A DNA stretch of 64,000 nt from Thermoanaerobaculia bacterium (GCA_030431255.1 JAUIJL010000023.1:62001-126000); one strand, 5' to 3'. Shown: positions 38,882 through 48,153, counted from the stretch's first letter. Translations and numbers: made by a program. Notes: generated by a model not told the origin, from the sequence alone.

Positions 38882-39466
38882 ATGACCGAAACCGCGCCGT
38901 TGACCGATCTATTGAGCGCCTGGAGCGAGGGCGATCAACAAGCTCTCGAAGAGCTGACGCCGCTCGTTTACCGCGAGCTACACCGTTTGGCGCACCGCTA
39001 CTTGCGGCGCGAGAGCTCGAGCAAGCTGCAGACCACTGAGCTGGTCAATGAAGCGTTCCTACGGCTGGCGGGCAATGACGTCTCCTGGACGGATAGGGCG
39101 CATTTCTATGTGGTGGCGGCGCGCACCATGCGTCGCGTATTGGTGGACCTAGCCCGACGGAGCGCTGCCGCCAGGCGAGAAGGGGCGAGTCGGGAAGAAT
39201 CCATCTGGCGAGAGGGTCGACTGAGGCTCGATCTGCCCGCGTCCGGGGGCTTATCGACCGTTGATCTGCTGGTGTTGGACGAGGCTCTGACCGAGCTGGG
39301 AAGCTTCGATGAGAGGAAACACAAAGCCGTGGAGCTTCGCTATTTCGGAGGGCTTTCCATGGCTGAGGTCGCCCAAGTGCTCGAAGTGTCGATTCCCACC
39401 GCCGAGCGGGATCTGAGGTTGGCCAAAGCCTGGCTCAAGCAGGCGATTTCCGAATCGGAAACGTGA
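38882..39466 (+). CDS. ECF sigma factor, TIGR02999-like (kinase-linked)
   Basis: 194 residues; GGAG lies five bases before the ATG. Region 2 (LLSAWSEGDQQALEELTPLVYRELHRLAHRYLRRE... through FYVVAARTMRRVLVDLARRS) and region 4 (SFDERKHKAVELRYFGGLSMAEVAQVLEVSIPTAERDLRLAKAWL) are both complete. In region 2.2 the usual acidic DAED, which contacts RNA polymerase beta', is replaced by QTTE (residues 50-53), with Thr51 and Thr52. No anti-sigma gene is next to it; a Ser/Thr kinase gene follows after 103 bases. By analogy with Vibrio EcfP/PknT, I infer that phosphorylation of these Thr residues switches it on. Confidence 0.88.
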   Translation: MTETAPLTDLLSAWSEGDQQALEELTPLVYRELHRLAHRYLRRESSSKLQTTELVNEAFLRLAGNDVSWTDRAHFYVVAARTMRRVLVDLARRSAAARREGASREESIWREGRLRLDLPASGGLSTVDLLVLDEALTELGSFDERKHKAVELRYFGGLSMAEVAQVLEVSIPTAERDLRLAKAWLKQAISESET

Positions 39467-39569
39467 CCGGGCTCCGCTTGCGCTCTCGACCTATAGAATA
39501 CTGCCGATAAGGGGCTGAAACACCGAGGAGCGCACCGCATGGATTCGAGGCCGGCAAGACTTGAGCAAG

Positions 39570-42053
39570 ATGGATCCCGAGCGCTGGTCTGATCTACAAG
39601 AGCTGTTGCTACGCCTGGAGGGGTTGGATGTCGCCGCCCGGCGCGAGCTTCTGGATGCCGAATGCGGCGACGACCCTGGGTTTCGACGCCAGGTGGAAGG
39701 TATGCTCGCCGACTTGCTTCGACCGGAAACCGAGGATTGGATCGGCTCTTCCATCAAAAGCCTCCTGCCTCAAGATCTCAACAAAATTCCCGAACGCTTG
39801 GGCCGATATCGCATCACCGGTGAAATCGGGCGCGGCGGCTTGGCGGTGGTGCTCGCCGCGGAGCGAGACGACCGGGAGTACAGCCAAAAAGTCGCGATCA
39901 AGCTGATTCGCCGTGGCCTCGACACGGCCGATCTGCTGCTTCGTCTTCGCCAGGAACGTCAGATCCTCGCCCGCCTGCGCCATCCGAATATCGCGGCGCT
40001 GATCGACGGCGGCTCCACCGCGGACGGACGGCCTTTCGTGGTGATGGAATATATCGAGGGGCAACCGATCGATGCCCATTGCCGAGACCTTCCGTTGCGG
40101 GCCTGCCTGGAGCTCTTCCTAGTCGTCTGCGAATCGGTGCAATACGCTCACCAAAACCTGGTGATCCATCGCGACATCAAACCCCACAACATTCTGGTGA
40201 CCGCCGATGGGCGACCCAAGCTGTTGGATTTCGGCATTGCCAAGGTGCTGCAGCCGGATCGCCACGATCCCGAAAACTTTGCTCCCACCCTGCCCGGGTT
40301 GCGTTTGCTGACGCCGGAATATGCCAGCCCTGAGCAGCTGCGTGGCGAGCCTTTGACCACGGCGACGGACGTGTACTCCTTGGGGGTCCTGCTCTTTGAG
40401 CTGTTGACGGGAGAACGGCCTTTCGGCTCGGATTCGGGAGATCACCAGGCTTTAGAGACGGCGATGCGAGAGTCCTCACCGGATCGTCCGAGCACTCGGA
40501 TGCGGGAGCGAGTGACCGCGGTGGGTCCGGACCGGAGAGACGATCTGCTGCGTCGATCGAAGGCCGCTGTGGGAGATCTGGACAACATCGTGCTGATGGC
40601 CTTGCGCGCGGAGCCGGATCGGCGCTACGGATCCGTAGAACAGCTGGCCGACGACATCCGACGATATCTTCAAGACATGCCCGTCCGGGCCCGAACCGAC
40701 ACCACGGGCTATCGGGTGGGAAAATTCGTCCGACGGCATCGCCTGCCGGTCTCCATCGCACTGCTTTCCGCGATGCTGTTGATCACCACAAGCTTGGTGG
40801 CGGTTCGCCAAGCTCAATTGGCGAATCGCGGTCGTTTGGCTTCGGAGCATTTGAGCGAGCTGCTGGTGGATCTTTTTGAAATGCCGGATCCAGGGGACGG
40901 GAGCGGCAATACCGTGACTGCGCGCGAGGTCTTGGATCGCGGGGCGGAGCGCACTTTTCGGGGTCTCGAAGATCAACCCGAGCTGAAAGCCTTGTTCATG
41001 GACACCATCGGTCGGGTGTACAACAACTTGGGGCTCTACGATCGAGCCGAGCAGCTCTTCACAAGCTCCGTCAGCCTGCGACGGCATGGTGACGACTTGA
41101 CCCTCGCGGAGAGCTTGAATCATTTGGGAGAAGCGCAATATCACCGGGGAAGCTTCGAAGAGGCCGAGGAACATTTTCAAGAGAGTCTCGAGCTACGGCG
41201 ACGAGCCCTGGGGGCGGACCAACCGGAGCTGGCCGAAAATCTGCTCAATCTCGGCGCCGTCAGCCTGATGAAAAGGGACCTCGATTCCACGGAGGCCCTT
41301 TGGGAAAAAGCTTTGGCGTTACGCCAGGAGCATTTGGGGGATCATGGCGATTTGGCGGAGGCGCACGACAATCTCGGTGCTCTGCGGGAGCTTCAGGGAA
41401 GACCTGCGGAAGCCGAGGTCCACCTGCGCCGAGCCCTCGATTTGCATCGTCGATTCCACGGCGCGAGCCATCACCAAACCGTTCGAACCATGTCCAATCT
41501 AGCGGCTCTGCTGCATCGATCCGGTGACCCGGAAGAGTCGGAGACCCTCTACCGCAAAGCCCTGAGCGCACAGACGGCGATCCTCGGTGAGGATCATCCG
41601 CAGGTGGCGAAGAGCACCTCGAATCTAGCCGCCCTATTGGTGATGCGCGGCCGGAACGAGGAAGCGGAGCAGCTATTGCGCAAGGCGCTGGCGTCGCTGC
41701 AAGAACGCTTAGGAGCTGAGCACCACGAGGTGACCTACCCGATGTTCCATCTCGCGGACGTGCTGGTGCGGTCCGGTGAGCCGGGATACGACGAGGCCGA
41801 GCAGCTCTATCGGGAAGTTCAGCGGATTCGCGCCCGATCGCTCCGGCCGGACCATCCGCACCTGGTGAGCCCTTGGATCGAGCTGGCCCGGCTGGCGCTC
41901 GAGCGGGGACGCCTTTCCGAGGCGGAGGCGTCGGCCCGCAACGGATTCGAGCTGAGCCTCCGCATTCACGGTGAGAATCATGCGACTACATCGACCGCCA
42001 GGGACTTGCTGCGGCAGGCGCGAGAGCTTCAGCAGGCGCGAGAGCCTCAGTAG
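39570..42053 (+). CDS. Membrane Ser/Thr kinase with TPR tail, paired with ECF sigma gene
   Basis: 827 residues. I choose the ATG at 39570 (MDPERWSDLQELLLRLEGL...), typical of this kinase group, over a TTG three codons earlier. An N-terminal helical segment of about 75 residues (RRELLDAECGDDPGFRRQVE) comes first. The kinase domain (about 80-370) has GRGGLAVVLAAE, HRDIKPHNILV and DFGIAKVL; the glycine loop has LAV where MGV is usual. One TM helix follows (about 395-415, SIALLSAMLLITTSLVAV), then TPR repeats to the end. It lies 103 bases after the ECF sigma gene on the same strand and is its probable activator. It ends 22 bases from the convergent gene at 42076. Confidence 0.9.
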   Translation: MDPERWSDLQELLLRLEGLDVAARRELLDAECGDDPGFRRQVEGMLADLLRPETEDWIGSSIKSLLPQDLNKIPERLGRYRITGEIGRGGLAVVLAAERDDREYSQKVAIKLIRRGLDTADLLLRLRQERQILARLRHPNIAALIDGGSTADGRPFVVMEYIEGQPIDAHCRDLPLRACLELFLVVCESVQYAHQNLVIHRDIKPHNILVTADGRPKLLDFGIAKVLQPDRHDPENFAPTLPGLRLLTPEYASPEQLRGEPLTTATDVYSLGVLLFELLTGERPFGSDSGDHQALETAMRESSPDRPSTRMRERVTAVGPDRRDDLLRRSKAAVGDLDNIVLMALRAEPDRRYGSVEQLADDIRRYLQDMPVRARTDTTGYRVGKFVRRHRLPVSIALLSAMLLITTSLVAVRQAQLANRGRLASEHLSELLVDLFEMPDPGDGSGNTVTAREVLDRGAERTFRGLEDQPELKALFMDTIGRVYNNLGLYDRAEQLFTSSVSLRRHGDDLTLAESLNHLGEAQYHRGSFEEAEEHFQESLELRRRALGADQPELAENLLNLGAVSLMKRDLDSTEALWEKALALRQEHLGDHGDLAEAHDNLGALRELQGRPAEAEVHLRRALDLHRRFHGASHHQTVRTMSNLAALLHRSGDPEESETLYRKALSAQTAILGEDHPQVAKSTSNLAALLVMRGRNEEAEQLLRKALASLQERLGAEHHEVTYPMFHLADVLVRSGEPGYDEAEQLYREVQRIRARSLRPDHPHLVSPWIELARLALERGRLSEAEASARNGFELSLRIHGENHATTSTARDLLRQARELQQAREPQ

Positions 42054-42075
42054 GCAGACAGCCTCATGAGCCGAA

Positions 42076-42900
42076 TCACGAGTCTCCTCCTGGGGCCGAC
42101 ACCTGTAGCAAGACGAATCCTCGGCGTAGGTCGACCCCGGCTCCTAGGGTAAAGGTCAAGCTCTCTCCGTCGCGGGTGACGTTCAAACCCATGGCGCCGA
42201 AGGTATCGTTCAGCACCGCGGCCAGATCGTCGGCCACGCCCGGCATGGGCAGAAAACCGGTCGGAAACCTGCTGTTCGGCATGACCACGAGGTCGAGCCG
42301 TCCTTTGGCCACCCAAATGTCTTTGCCATCACCGTTGGGATTGGAATTCGTGTTGTCGTTGTTATTGTTGATACCGCCATCGATCATGATGTCTACACGG
42401 ACCGAGGGCAAACTCTCACCGTCCACGGGTATGGGCGGAATGGGTAGCACGATGCCACTCCCTGGATCCTCGTCCTCCCGCTTCAAACCCACGACGGTGT
42501 CGGGAGTGCCTCCCTCCACGATGAAGGTGCCCAAGGTCTCGCCTTCCAAGCCGACGAACCAGGTCGCGGAGCGGGGCACATAGCTGAAACCCGAGCCTTT
42601 GTGGGGTCGAGCCGGGATGTCGACCCCCTGTCCGCACCATATTTCGACGGAACCTTCGAAAGTCTGCGCGGCTATGCCCACCGTGCCTTTGAGCCCGTCG
42701 TCCGCCTTGCGCAAGTCGTCGAGGAAAGCTCCACCTTCAGCTCCCACTACGAAGGCGGTGGGATCGGAATCGACGCATGGATGGGTGGCCAAGGTGACCA
42801 GTGTCCCCGACGGACCCGCCGAGGGAGAGATTTCCCAGCTTTCGGCTTGGGAGGCTGACAAAAAGACCAGCAATGCAACGAGAACGGTTCGACACTTCAT
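42076..42900 (-). CDS. Secreted protein with IPT/TIG-like N-terminus
   Basis: 274 residues; GGAG lies eight bases before the ATG at 42900, and the 90-residue extension upstream is not used because it lacks a site and a signal peptide. The signal peptide is MKCRTVLVALLVFLSASQA. The mature protein begins WEISPSAGPSGTLVTLAT, the opening of an IPT/TIG immunoglobulin-like domain (about 20-115). The rest is beta-rich with a low-complexity Asn/Asp stretch near residue 185 (INNNNDNTNSNPNGDGKD) that may bind calcium or be a flexible spacer. Function unknown, presumably surface-exposed. It lies between the two ECF/kinase modules. Confidence 0.65.
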   Translation of the reverse strand: MKCRTVLVALLVFLSASQAESWEISPSAGPSGTLVTLATHPCVDSDPTAFVVGAEGGAFLDDLRKADDGLKGTVGIAAQTFEGSVEIWCGQGVDIPARPHKGSGFSYVPRSATWFVGLEGETLGTFIVEGGTPDTVVGLKREDEDPGSGIVLPIPPIPVDGESLPSVRVDIMIDGGINNNNDNTNSNPNGDGKDIWVAKGRLDLVVMPNSRFPTGFLPMPGVADDLAAVLNDTFGAMGLNVTRDGESLTFTLGAGVDLRRGFVLLQVSAPGGDS

Positions 42901-43115
42901 GGGCAAGACTCCGGGACAAGATGAGATGAGAAGCCGTCGGCATCCGCCGGCTCCGGCGATGGGCTGTGATTGTATAGAGCGCAAAAAAGGAGAGAACCCA
43001 TCAAGTCCTCGGCAGCTTTTTCGGACGACCCAAGCTGAAGGTCTTTGGCGGGAGAAACGTCGGGGCTGGATTCCGACCCCAGGGCGCCCGGAATCCAGCT
43101 CCGATTCGTAAGCCC

Positions 43116-43487
43116 TCAGCAGCCGATGCCGCACTCCACGGCGAGGCAGCGCTCGTATTCGTTTACACACTCCTCGTAGGCGGCGGCGGGGAATCCGGGA
43201 CCACCGCTATTGCCGGCCCCTTGGCGGCAGGCGGTGAACTCCTGGAAGCATTGCAGCTGACAGTCCTCGATCTCGCTCATCGAAGTGACTTCCGGTTCCT
43301 GAGGCGTCGCCTCCAAGCCTTCGATCTGCTGCGTTGGCTCGGCGTCGACGGAGGGCGCCGGCGCGGCGACCGCGATCTGGGTCGGGTCCACGGGATGCTC
43401 GGCGGCGGTCAGCACACCGACGCAAAGCACGGAAAGCACGGAAAGCAGGACGAGGGCGAAGACGGAAGCTTTCGGGGTTTTGAACAT
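43116..43487 (-). CDS. Small secreted or anchored Cys-rich protein
   Basis: 123 residues; AAGGAG lies seven bases before the ATG at 43487. The N-terminal hydrophobic helix (SVFALVLLSVLSVLCVGVLTAA) is a signal peptide or anchor. An Ala/Pro/Glu-rich linker follows (about 30-75), and then a Cys-rich end of 48 residues with CQLQCFQEFTAC and CVNEYERCLAVECGIGC, seven Cys in all, fitting a small helical disulfide hairpin. No family is recognised. It is divergent from the ECF sigma gene at 43775 across a 287-base gap and may be a target of that sigma factor. Confidence 0.6.
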   Translation of the reverse strand: MFKTPKASVFALVLLSVLSVLCVGVLTAAEHPVDPTQIAVAAPAPSVDAEPTQQIEGLEATPQEPEVTSMSEIEDCQLQCFQEFTACRQGAGNSGGPGFPAAAYEECVNEYERCLAVECGIGC

Positions 43488-43774
43488 GACATAGCTCCTT
43501 TTCAGAGCCGCGCGGTCGAAGCGCGCGGGCGGGTTCCGGAAACGAGAATCCGCTTCCGGAACCTGGATGCGAAAGTCGGCGGGTTTTCGTGTCATCTTTT
43601 TTCGATTCCTGTGAAATCCAGCGATTTCGCCAGGGTGCGCCGGCGGAATCAGGGTGCATCAGCGGAAAAGGCGCGCTCACGGACGCCATGAGACTTTTGT
43701 CACGGGTTGCTGAGCCGGAAATCCGGGTTAAGCTCAGGGCGTTTACAGATGTCATCAGACGACCGGAGACCCCC

Positions 43775-44344
43775 ATGGAGATAGTTCCCTCGGGCGAATC
43801 CCAAGATCTCGGCGCCATGTTCGAAGCTACCTATTCGGAGCTGAAGGGCGTAGCCGCGCGCTGTTTCGCGCGCGAGCGCCAGGGCATCACCCTGCAACCC
43901 ACGGCGCTGGTTCACGAGGCCTACCTGCGGCTCACCCGACAAGGGGATTTCACCTGGCCGGATCGGGTCACGTTTCTCGCGTACGCCGCACGGGTCATGC
44001 GCCAGGTGATGGTGGACGAGGCGCGGCATCGGCACGCGGTCAAACGCGGTGGGGAAGCGGCGAGAATCACTTGGGTGGACGGCATGGTCGACGGTTCGGT
44101 CGGCGGCTCGGCCGGCGGAAAGAGCGGCGGCGACTTGCCGCAGAGTTTCGACGTCCTCGACCTGCATCGGGCCCTCACCCGGCTGGAAGCCCTCGACGAG
44201 CGCAAGGGCAAGATTGTGCTGCTGCGTTACTTCAGCGCCATGACCCTCGAAGAGGTGGCCGAGGCCTTGGACATCTCCTTGGCGACGGTCAATCGAGAGT
44301 GGCGTGTCGCCCGCGCTTGGCTGATGAGAGAGCTGGCGGGTTGA
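43775..44344 (+). CDS. ECF sigma factor, TIGR02999-like, coupled to kinase gene
   Basis: 189 residues; the ATG at 43775 has GGAG six bases upstream. Region 2 runs from MFEATYSELKGVAARCFARE to FLAYAARVMRQVMVDEARHR, and region 4 from LEALDERKGKIVLLRYFSAMTLEEVAEALDISLATVNREWRVARAWL. Region 2.2 reads LQPTALVHEAYLRL, so the acidic DAED is absent and Thr43 takes a comparable place. A Gly/Ser-rich insert (DGSVGGSAGGKSGGD) links regions 2 and 4. The stop overlaps the TTG start of the kinase gene, so the two are made together. I infer regulation by phosphorylation. Confidence 0.88.
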   Translation: MEIVPSGESQDLGAMFEATYSELKGVAARCFARERQGITLQPTALVHEAYLRLTRQGDFTWPDRVTFLAYAARVMRQVMVDEARHRHAVKRGGEAARITWVDGMVDGSVGGSAGGKSGGDLPQSFDVLDLHRALTRLEALDERKGKIVLLRYFSAMTLEEVAEALDISLATVNREWRVARAWLMRELAG

Positions 44345-46908
44345 CCGAGCAGGATCGATGGCGTCGGGTCGACGAGGTCCTTGCAACGTGCCTCGAGATG
44401 GAGCCACCGGCCCGTGCGTCGTTCCTCGACGAGGCCTGCGGTGACGACACGTCGCTTCGACGCGAGGTCGAGGAGCTGCTCGCCTTCGACCGCGCCGACC
44501 ACCCGGGTCTGGACGGAATCACCTGGGGCTCGCCCTCGGAAAAGGCTGGGGCGGAGGTCGGAACCCATGCCGGGCTCGGTCTCTACCGGCTGCTGGAGCC
44601 GATCGGCGAAGGGGGCATGGGAGTGGTCTACCGTGCCCGCCGAGACGACGGACGGTACGAGCGCGACGTCGCGATCAAAATCCTCAAAGACGGCATTCTG
44701 AGCCGCGAGACCCTCGGCCGTTTTCGCAACGAATGTCGAATTCTCGCCCAGCTCGACCACGAGGGCATCGCCCGGCTCTACGACGCGGGCTGCACGGCCG
44801 ACGGGTTGCCTTACCTGGTGATGGAGCATGTCGACGGCTTGCCCCTCGATCGATTCATCCATGGGCAGGACTGGACGATCGCCGATCGTTTGAGGTTGTT
44901 TCAGCAAATCTGCCACGCCGTCAGCCATGCCCACGGTCATTTGATCGTGCACCGGGACCTGAAGCCGAGCAACATCCTGGTGATGGCGGGCGACGAAGCT
45001 GAAGACCGGGTTTTTCGGGTGAAATTGCTCGATTTCGGCATTGCCAAGATGTTGACGGAACGAGCCGAGGCGGCGGATTGGACCCAAGGTCGCTCTCCTA
45101 TGACTCCCCGCTACGCCAGCCCCGAGCAATGCGCGGGTGCACCGATCACCACGGCGACGGACGTTTATGCGCTGGGTCTTTTATGTCGCGAGCTGGTGAC
45201 CGGAGAAGCCCCGGGTGATGCGGGGGGCGATCGCGTCGCTGGAGCCGAGACGCCGGGGACCCGCGGCTTGCCCACCGATCTCCGGGCCGTGCTCCGGAAG
45301 GCGACCGCGGAGGCTCCCGCCGAGCGTTACCCCTCCGCCGAGCAGCTCTCCGAGGATATCGGTCGATTCCTCAGCGGCCGACCGGTGATCGCCCGCTCGC
45401 CGACTCCCGGCTACCGATTCAGGCGTTTCGTCGGCCGTCACAAATGGCCCCTAGCGGCGGCGACGGTCCTCTTCACGTTGACCGCTTTTGCTGCCTTCGG
45501 ATTTGCCGTTCTGGCCCACGAGCTGGCGCAAGAACGAGACCGTGCCCGAATCGAGGCTCGGATCGCCGGTCAGGTGACGGATTTCTTGGTGGGGCTCTTC
45601 TCCCAAGCGGAGCCGGGCAATCGAGGGCCTCAAGAGCCCACGGCGTCCGAGATGTTGCGTCGAGGCGCCGAGCGGGTGGAGCCTGCTTTCGATCGATCCA
45701 CGGACGACCTGCCGGTGCGCGCCGCTCTCCTGGATGCCATCGGTCGTGCCTATCACTCTCTATCCCGATACGACGAAGCCGCGCCGCTCCTGCATCGAGC
45801 CCTGGAGCTTCGTCGCGACCTATCTCCTCCGGATCGTTCGAGTCTGCGGCAAGCCTTGATTCGGGCGGCGGAAGCGGAACGTCTGCGATCCGACTACGAT
45901 CGAGCGGAGACCCTGGTCACGGAGGCCCTTGCCCTGTGGACGCCGAGCGAAAGGCAGCAGGATCCCCAATGGTCCGACGCCGCGCGTTTGCTCGGCCAGA
46001 TTTCGACCCATCGGGGAGACTTGGAATCCGCCGAACGATGGCTGCGGGCCGCCCTCGACGCGGATCGCCGCAGGAAAGGCGGGGGAGGAGCGGCCCTCGG
46101 CAGGGACCACCAAGCCCTGGCCACGCTCGCCTTCGAGCGCCGAGACGCGGCCCTGGCCGAGCACCACGCCCGCGAGGCGGTCGAGCATCTCGAGGCGGCC
46201 CTCGGCGACGATCACCCGCTGGTGCTGACGGCGCTCAACGATCTGACCATCGCCCTGCAAAACCAAGCCGAGCTCAAGGGGGCGGTGGTCGTCTATCAAG
46301 AGCTCTTCGAACGGCAACGACGGGTCTTCGGCGAGCCCCACGAGATCCTGGTGGGCACGCTCAACAGTCTCGGCACCACCTATTACGACTTGAACGACTA
46401 CGAAGCCGCGGAGCGAGAGCTGCGCCGCAGCCTCGACATGCTCTACGCCCTGGGTAGCCGGTCTACCCTGGTGGACGCCCAGGTTTCGACCAATTTGGCA
46501 CGCACCCTGTGGGAGGCCGGCCGTGGCGAGGAGGCGATCGAGGCGTATCGTCGAGCGCTCGCCATCTTTCGGCAACGGGTCGAGGCCGGCTCGCCGTCCT
46601 TGGGGGCGCCCCTGACGTTCCTCGGCGGTGCCCTCTGCTCAGAAGGCCGAGCCGACGAAGGAGAAGCTCTGCTCGACGAGGCGCGACAGATTTATCTCGA
46701 CCGACTCGGCGCCGACCACTACCGTCTGGCCCTGCTGGACGGGACGCTGTCTAAGTGTGCCGTCGGTAGAGGTCGTCCGAACGAAGCTCGGCAGCTGTTG
46801 GAGTCGGCAAGGGCAAGGCTGGTCGATCATTTTGGGGTCGACCACCGAATTATTCGCAAGGTCGACAGGAGGCTTTCCGAGCTGCCGGGTTCCGGAGCGA
46901 CTAAATAG
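44341..46908 (+). CDS. Membrane Ser/Thr kinase with TPR tail, translationally coupled to ECF sigma
   Basis: 855 residues from a TTG start that overlaps the sigma factor stop (TTGA); longer in-frame readings are antisense-like shadows of the sigma gene. An N-terminal helical segment (VDEVLATCLEMEPPARASFLDEACGDD) precedes the kinase domain (about 78-360), which has GEGGMGVVYRA, HRDLKPSNILV, DFGIAKML and TPRYASPEQ. A TM helix (about 375-400, LAAATVLFTLTAFAAFGFAVLA) follows, then TPR repeats to the end. It has the same order as the kinases at 11046 and 39570 in this window. The coupled ECF factor is its probable substrate. Confidence 0.9.
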   Translation: MTEQDRWRRVDEVLATCLEMEPPARASFLDEACGDDTSLRREVEELLAFDRADHPGLDGITWGSPSEKAGAEVGTHAGLGLYRLLEPIGEGGMGVVYRARRDDGRYERDVAIKILKDGILSRETLGRFRNECRILAQLDHEGIARLYDAGCTADGLPYLVMEHVDGLPLDRFIHGQDWTIADRLRLFQQICHAVSHAHGHLIVHRDLKPSNILVMAGDEAEDRVFRVKLLDFGIAKMLTERAEAADWTQGRSPMTPRYASPEQCAGAPITTATDVYALGLLCRELVTGEAPGDAGGDRVAGAETPGTRGLPTDLRAVLRKATAEAPAERYPSAEQLSEDIGRFLSGRPVIARSPTPGYRFRRFVGRHKWPLAAATVLFTLTAFAAFGFAVLAHELAQERDRARIEARIAGQVTDFLVGLFSQAEPGNRGPQEPTASEMLRRGAERVEPAFDRSTDDLPVRAALLDAIGRAYHSLSRYDEAAPLLHRALELRRDLSPPDRSSLRQALIRAAEAERLRSDYDRAETLVTEALALWTPSERQQDPQWSDAARLLGQISTHRGDLESAERWLRAALDADRRRKGGGGAALGRDHQALATLAFERRDAALAEHHAREAVEHLEAALGDDHPLVLTALNDLTIALQNQAELKGAVVVYQELFERQRRVFGEPHEILVGTLNSLGTTYYDLNDYEAAERELRRSLDMLYALGSRSTLVDAQVSTNLARTLWEAGRGEEAIEAYRRALAIFRQRVEAGSPSLGAPLTFLGGALCSEGRADEGEALLDEARQIYLDRLGADHYRLALLDGTLSKCAVGRGRPNEARQLLESARARLVDHFGVDHRIIRKVDRRLSELPGSGATK

Positions 46909-47015
46909 GCGCCGTCGATCCCCCCGGGCGATCGCTGATACCCAGGGACTTAAAGCTTTCATCGGACTGCCTCTTGAGCATCTTCACGGACGGCCTTCAG
47001 CGCCCGAAGAACGGC

Positions 47016-47279
47016 CTAGGGCTCTCGTTCGATCACTCGTAAGAAGGCGCGAGCCGGTCCGCGGGGGGCTCTACGACCTTGCTCCCAGTTGCGTACCGTT
47101 GCAATGCTGACACCGAATAGGGCTGTAAACTCAGCCTGGGTTAGCCCTAGGCGAGCACGAAGCGCTGCAACATCGACCCCGTGGACTCGATGGGCTTCGG
47201 CACCCTCGTCGTTGCCGTTTGCGAACGCGATGGCGTCCTTGAGCCCCGCTGCAATGTCGTCAAATGCACTATTTGCCAA
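47016..47279 (-). CDS. HigA-like antitoxin (XRE family)
   Basis: 87 residues from a TTG start; GGGAGGAG lies seven bases upstream, a far better site than that of the longer ATG reading at 47306. The N-terminus (FDDIAAGLKDAIAFANG) and the C-terminal HTH (LRARLGLTQAEFTALFGVSIATVRNWEQGRRAPRGPARAFLRVI) match antitoxins of HigBA-type systems, in which the toxin gene comes first. The HTH looks intact. The upstream toxin gene is truncated, so this seems to be an orphan antitoxin that may still repress its own promoter or counter a related toxin elsewhere. Confidence 0.82.
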   Translation of the reverse strand: MANSAFDDIAAGLKDAIAFANGNDEGAEAHRVHGVDVAALRARLGLTQAEFTALFGVSIATVRNWEQGRRAPRGPARAFLRVIEREP

Positions 47280-47394
47280 GCACGATCTCCTCCCTATCCG
47301 CTTCATCGAGGAGCTTCTCGGCACGTCGCAGATACCCAGGCGTCTCGACAACTGTTTGGGGCGCTTCGCGTGCCACGGTGCAGGTGTACGCCAT
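47269..47394 (-). pseudogene. Truncated RelE/HigB-like toxin
   Basis: Only about 41 codons remain. They include VVETPGYLRRAEKLLDEADREEI, which looks like the start of RelE/HigB-type toxins of about 100 residues; the frame then stops (VLGK, TAG at 47271-47269), overlapping the antitoxin start by 11 bases. The RNase core and C-terminal catalytic part are gone, so the toxin should be dead. The start is uncertain (ATG at 47394 or 47412). A copy of the transposon-type repeat lies about 110 bases upstream. Confidence 0.65.
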
Positions 47395-47870
47395 TGGCGC
47401 ATGAGTTGCCATAGCTCCAACGTTAGCTCCAATGTCGTGGCGGGAGTCGACCACCGCGTGCTTTCGGTTTGGCCCCATTGGAAACTGCGCCGGACATGCC
47501 GGCGGAGGGTGCCAGGTAGTTTCCGGCGGAGGGTGCCATTTCGCGGGGGCGTCCGAGATCCTGCGGGGTCAAGTCGCGGCGTGCAGCTTTTACCGTGTCT
47601 CTGTAGATCTTGCACAAAAACGTCGGCGCCGTGGGCCCTTCCGTGCTCTGGAGGTGCATTTAGTGCTTCTGGAGTGCCGGCATAGCTATTGCGATTCAGT
47701 GGCTTGAGCTGAATCGGCGGCATTAGGCTCCCCGGTTACCGAGAGCCGCAATCCGCCGCTCGGACAGCTGCTACCGCCCGCGAAGACCCGCACGGGCTCG
47801 TCGGCTTCAGATCTGACGTTCAGATGCGCGGCGTCCCCCTCAGCACGTTGAAACGACCCGGAGAAGAAAA
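47395..47870. other. Gap with repeat remnants, no clear gene
   Basis: Between the toxin remnant and the small entericidin-like gene I find one full and one partial copy of the transposon-type repeat (47506-47545) and only short reading frames without family features. One minus-strand frame (47423-47659) is partly translated repeat. Confidence 0.5.
47506..47545. repeat. One full and one partial copy of the repeat
   Basis: AGGGTGCCAGGTAGTTTC at 47506-47523 has G where the 14.4- and 32.5-kb copies have C. A second unit begins at 47530 (GAGGGTGCCATTTCG) and is truncated. Confidence 0.75.
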
Positions 47871-48065
47871 ATGAAGCTCGACAACCCGTACAAAAAGCTC
47901 CGCAATATAGTCGCAACGGTCGCCATGGTGGGCGCGCTGGGTTTCACGGTCGGCTGTGCCTCGACGATCGAACATGCCGGAGACCACATTGAGCACGCCA
48001 CCAACAAAGTCGGCAACAAGATTAAGTCCGTCGGTCACAAGATTGAGAACGCCACCGACGGCTGA
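47871..48065 (+). CDS. Small entericidin-like membrane or lipoprotein
   Basis: 64 residues; GGAG lies seven bases before the ATG. A hydrophobic N-terminal segment (IVATVAMVGALGFTVGCAST) ends at a Cys that could be lipidated, though T-V-G-C has Thr where Leu is usual at -3. The rest is a charged amphipathic helix of near-repeats (IEHAGDHIEHATNKVGNKIKSVGHKIENATDG), as in entericidin-type stress lipoproteins. The match is in general pattern and not a firm family assignment. A good intrinsic terminator follows, so the gene is probably transcribed alone. Confidence 0.6.
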   Translation: MKLDNPYKKLRNIVATVAMVGALGFTVGCASTIEHAGDHIEHATNKVGNKIKSVGHKIENATDG

Positions 48066-48107
48066 GCGCACATCGCTCCGAAAACTCTCACCGGTCAGAT
48101 CATAGGC

Positions 48108-48142
48108 AAACGGACCGCGGGCGAGCGCCCTCGGTCCGTTTT
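48108..48142 (+). terminator. Intrinsic terminator of the small entericidin-like gene
   Basis: AAACGGACCG and CGGTCCGTTTT form the outer stem, and GGGC and GCCC extend it inward across one mismatch around a short loop. The stem ends in TTTT, which fits rho-independent termination. Confidence 0.85.
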
Positions 48143-48153
48143 GCGTAGCGTTG

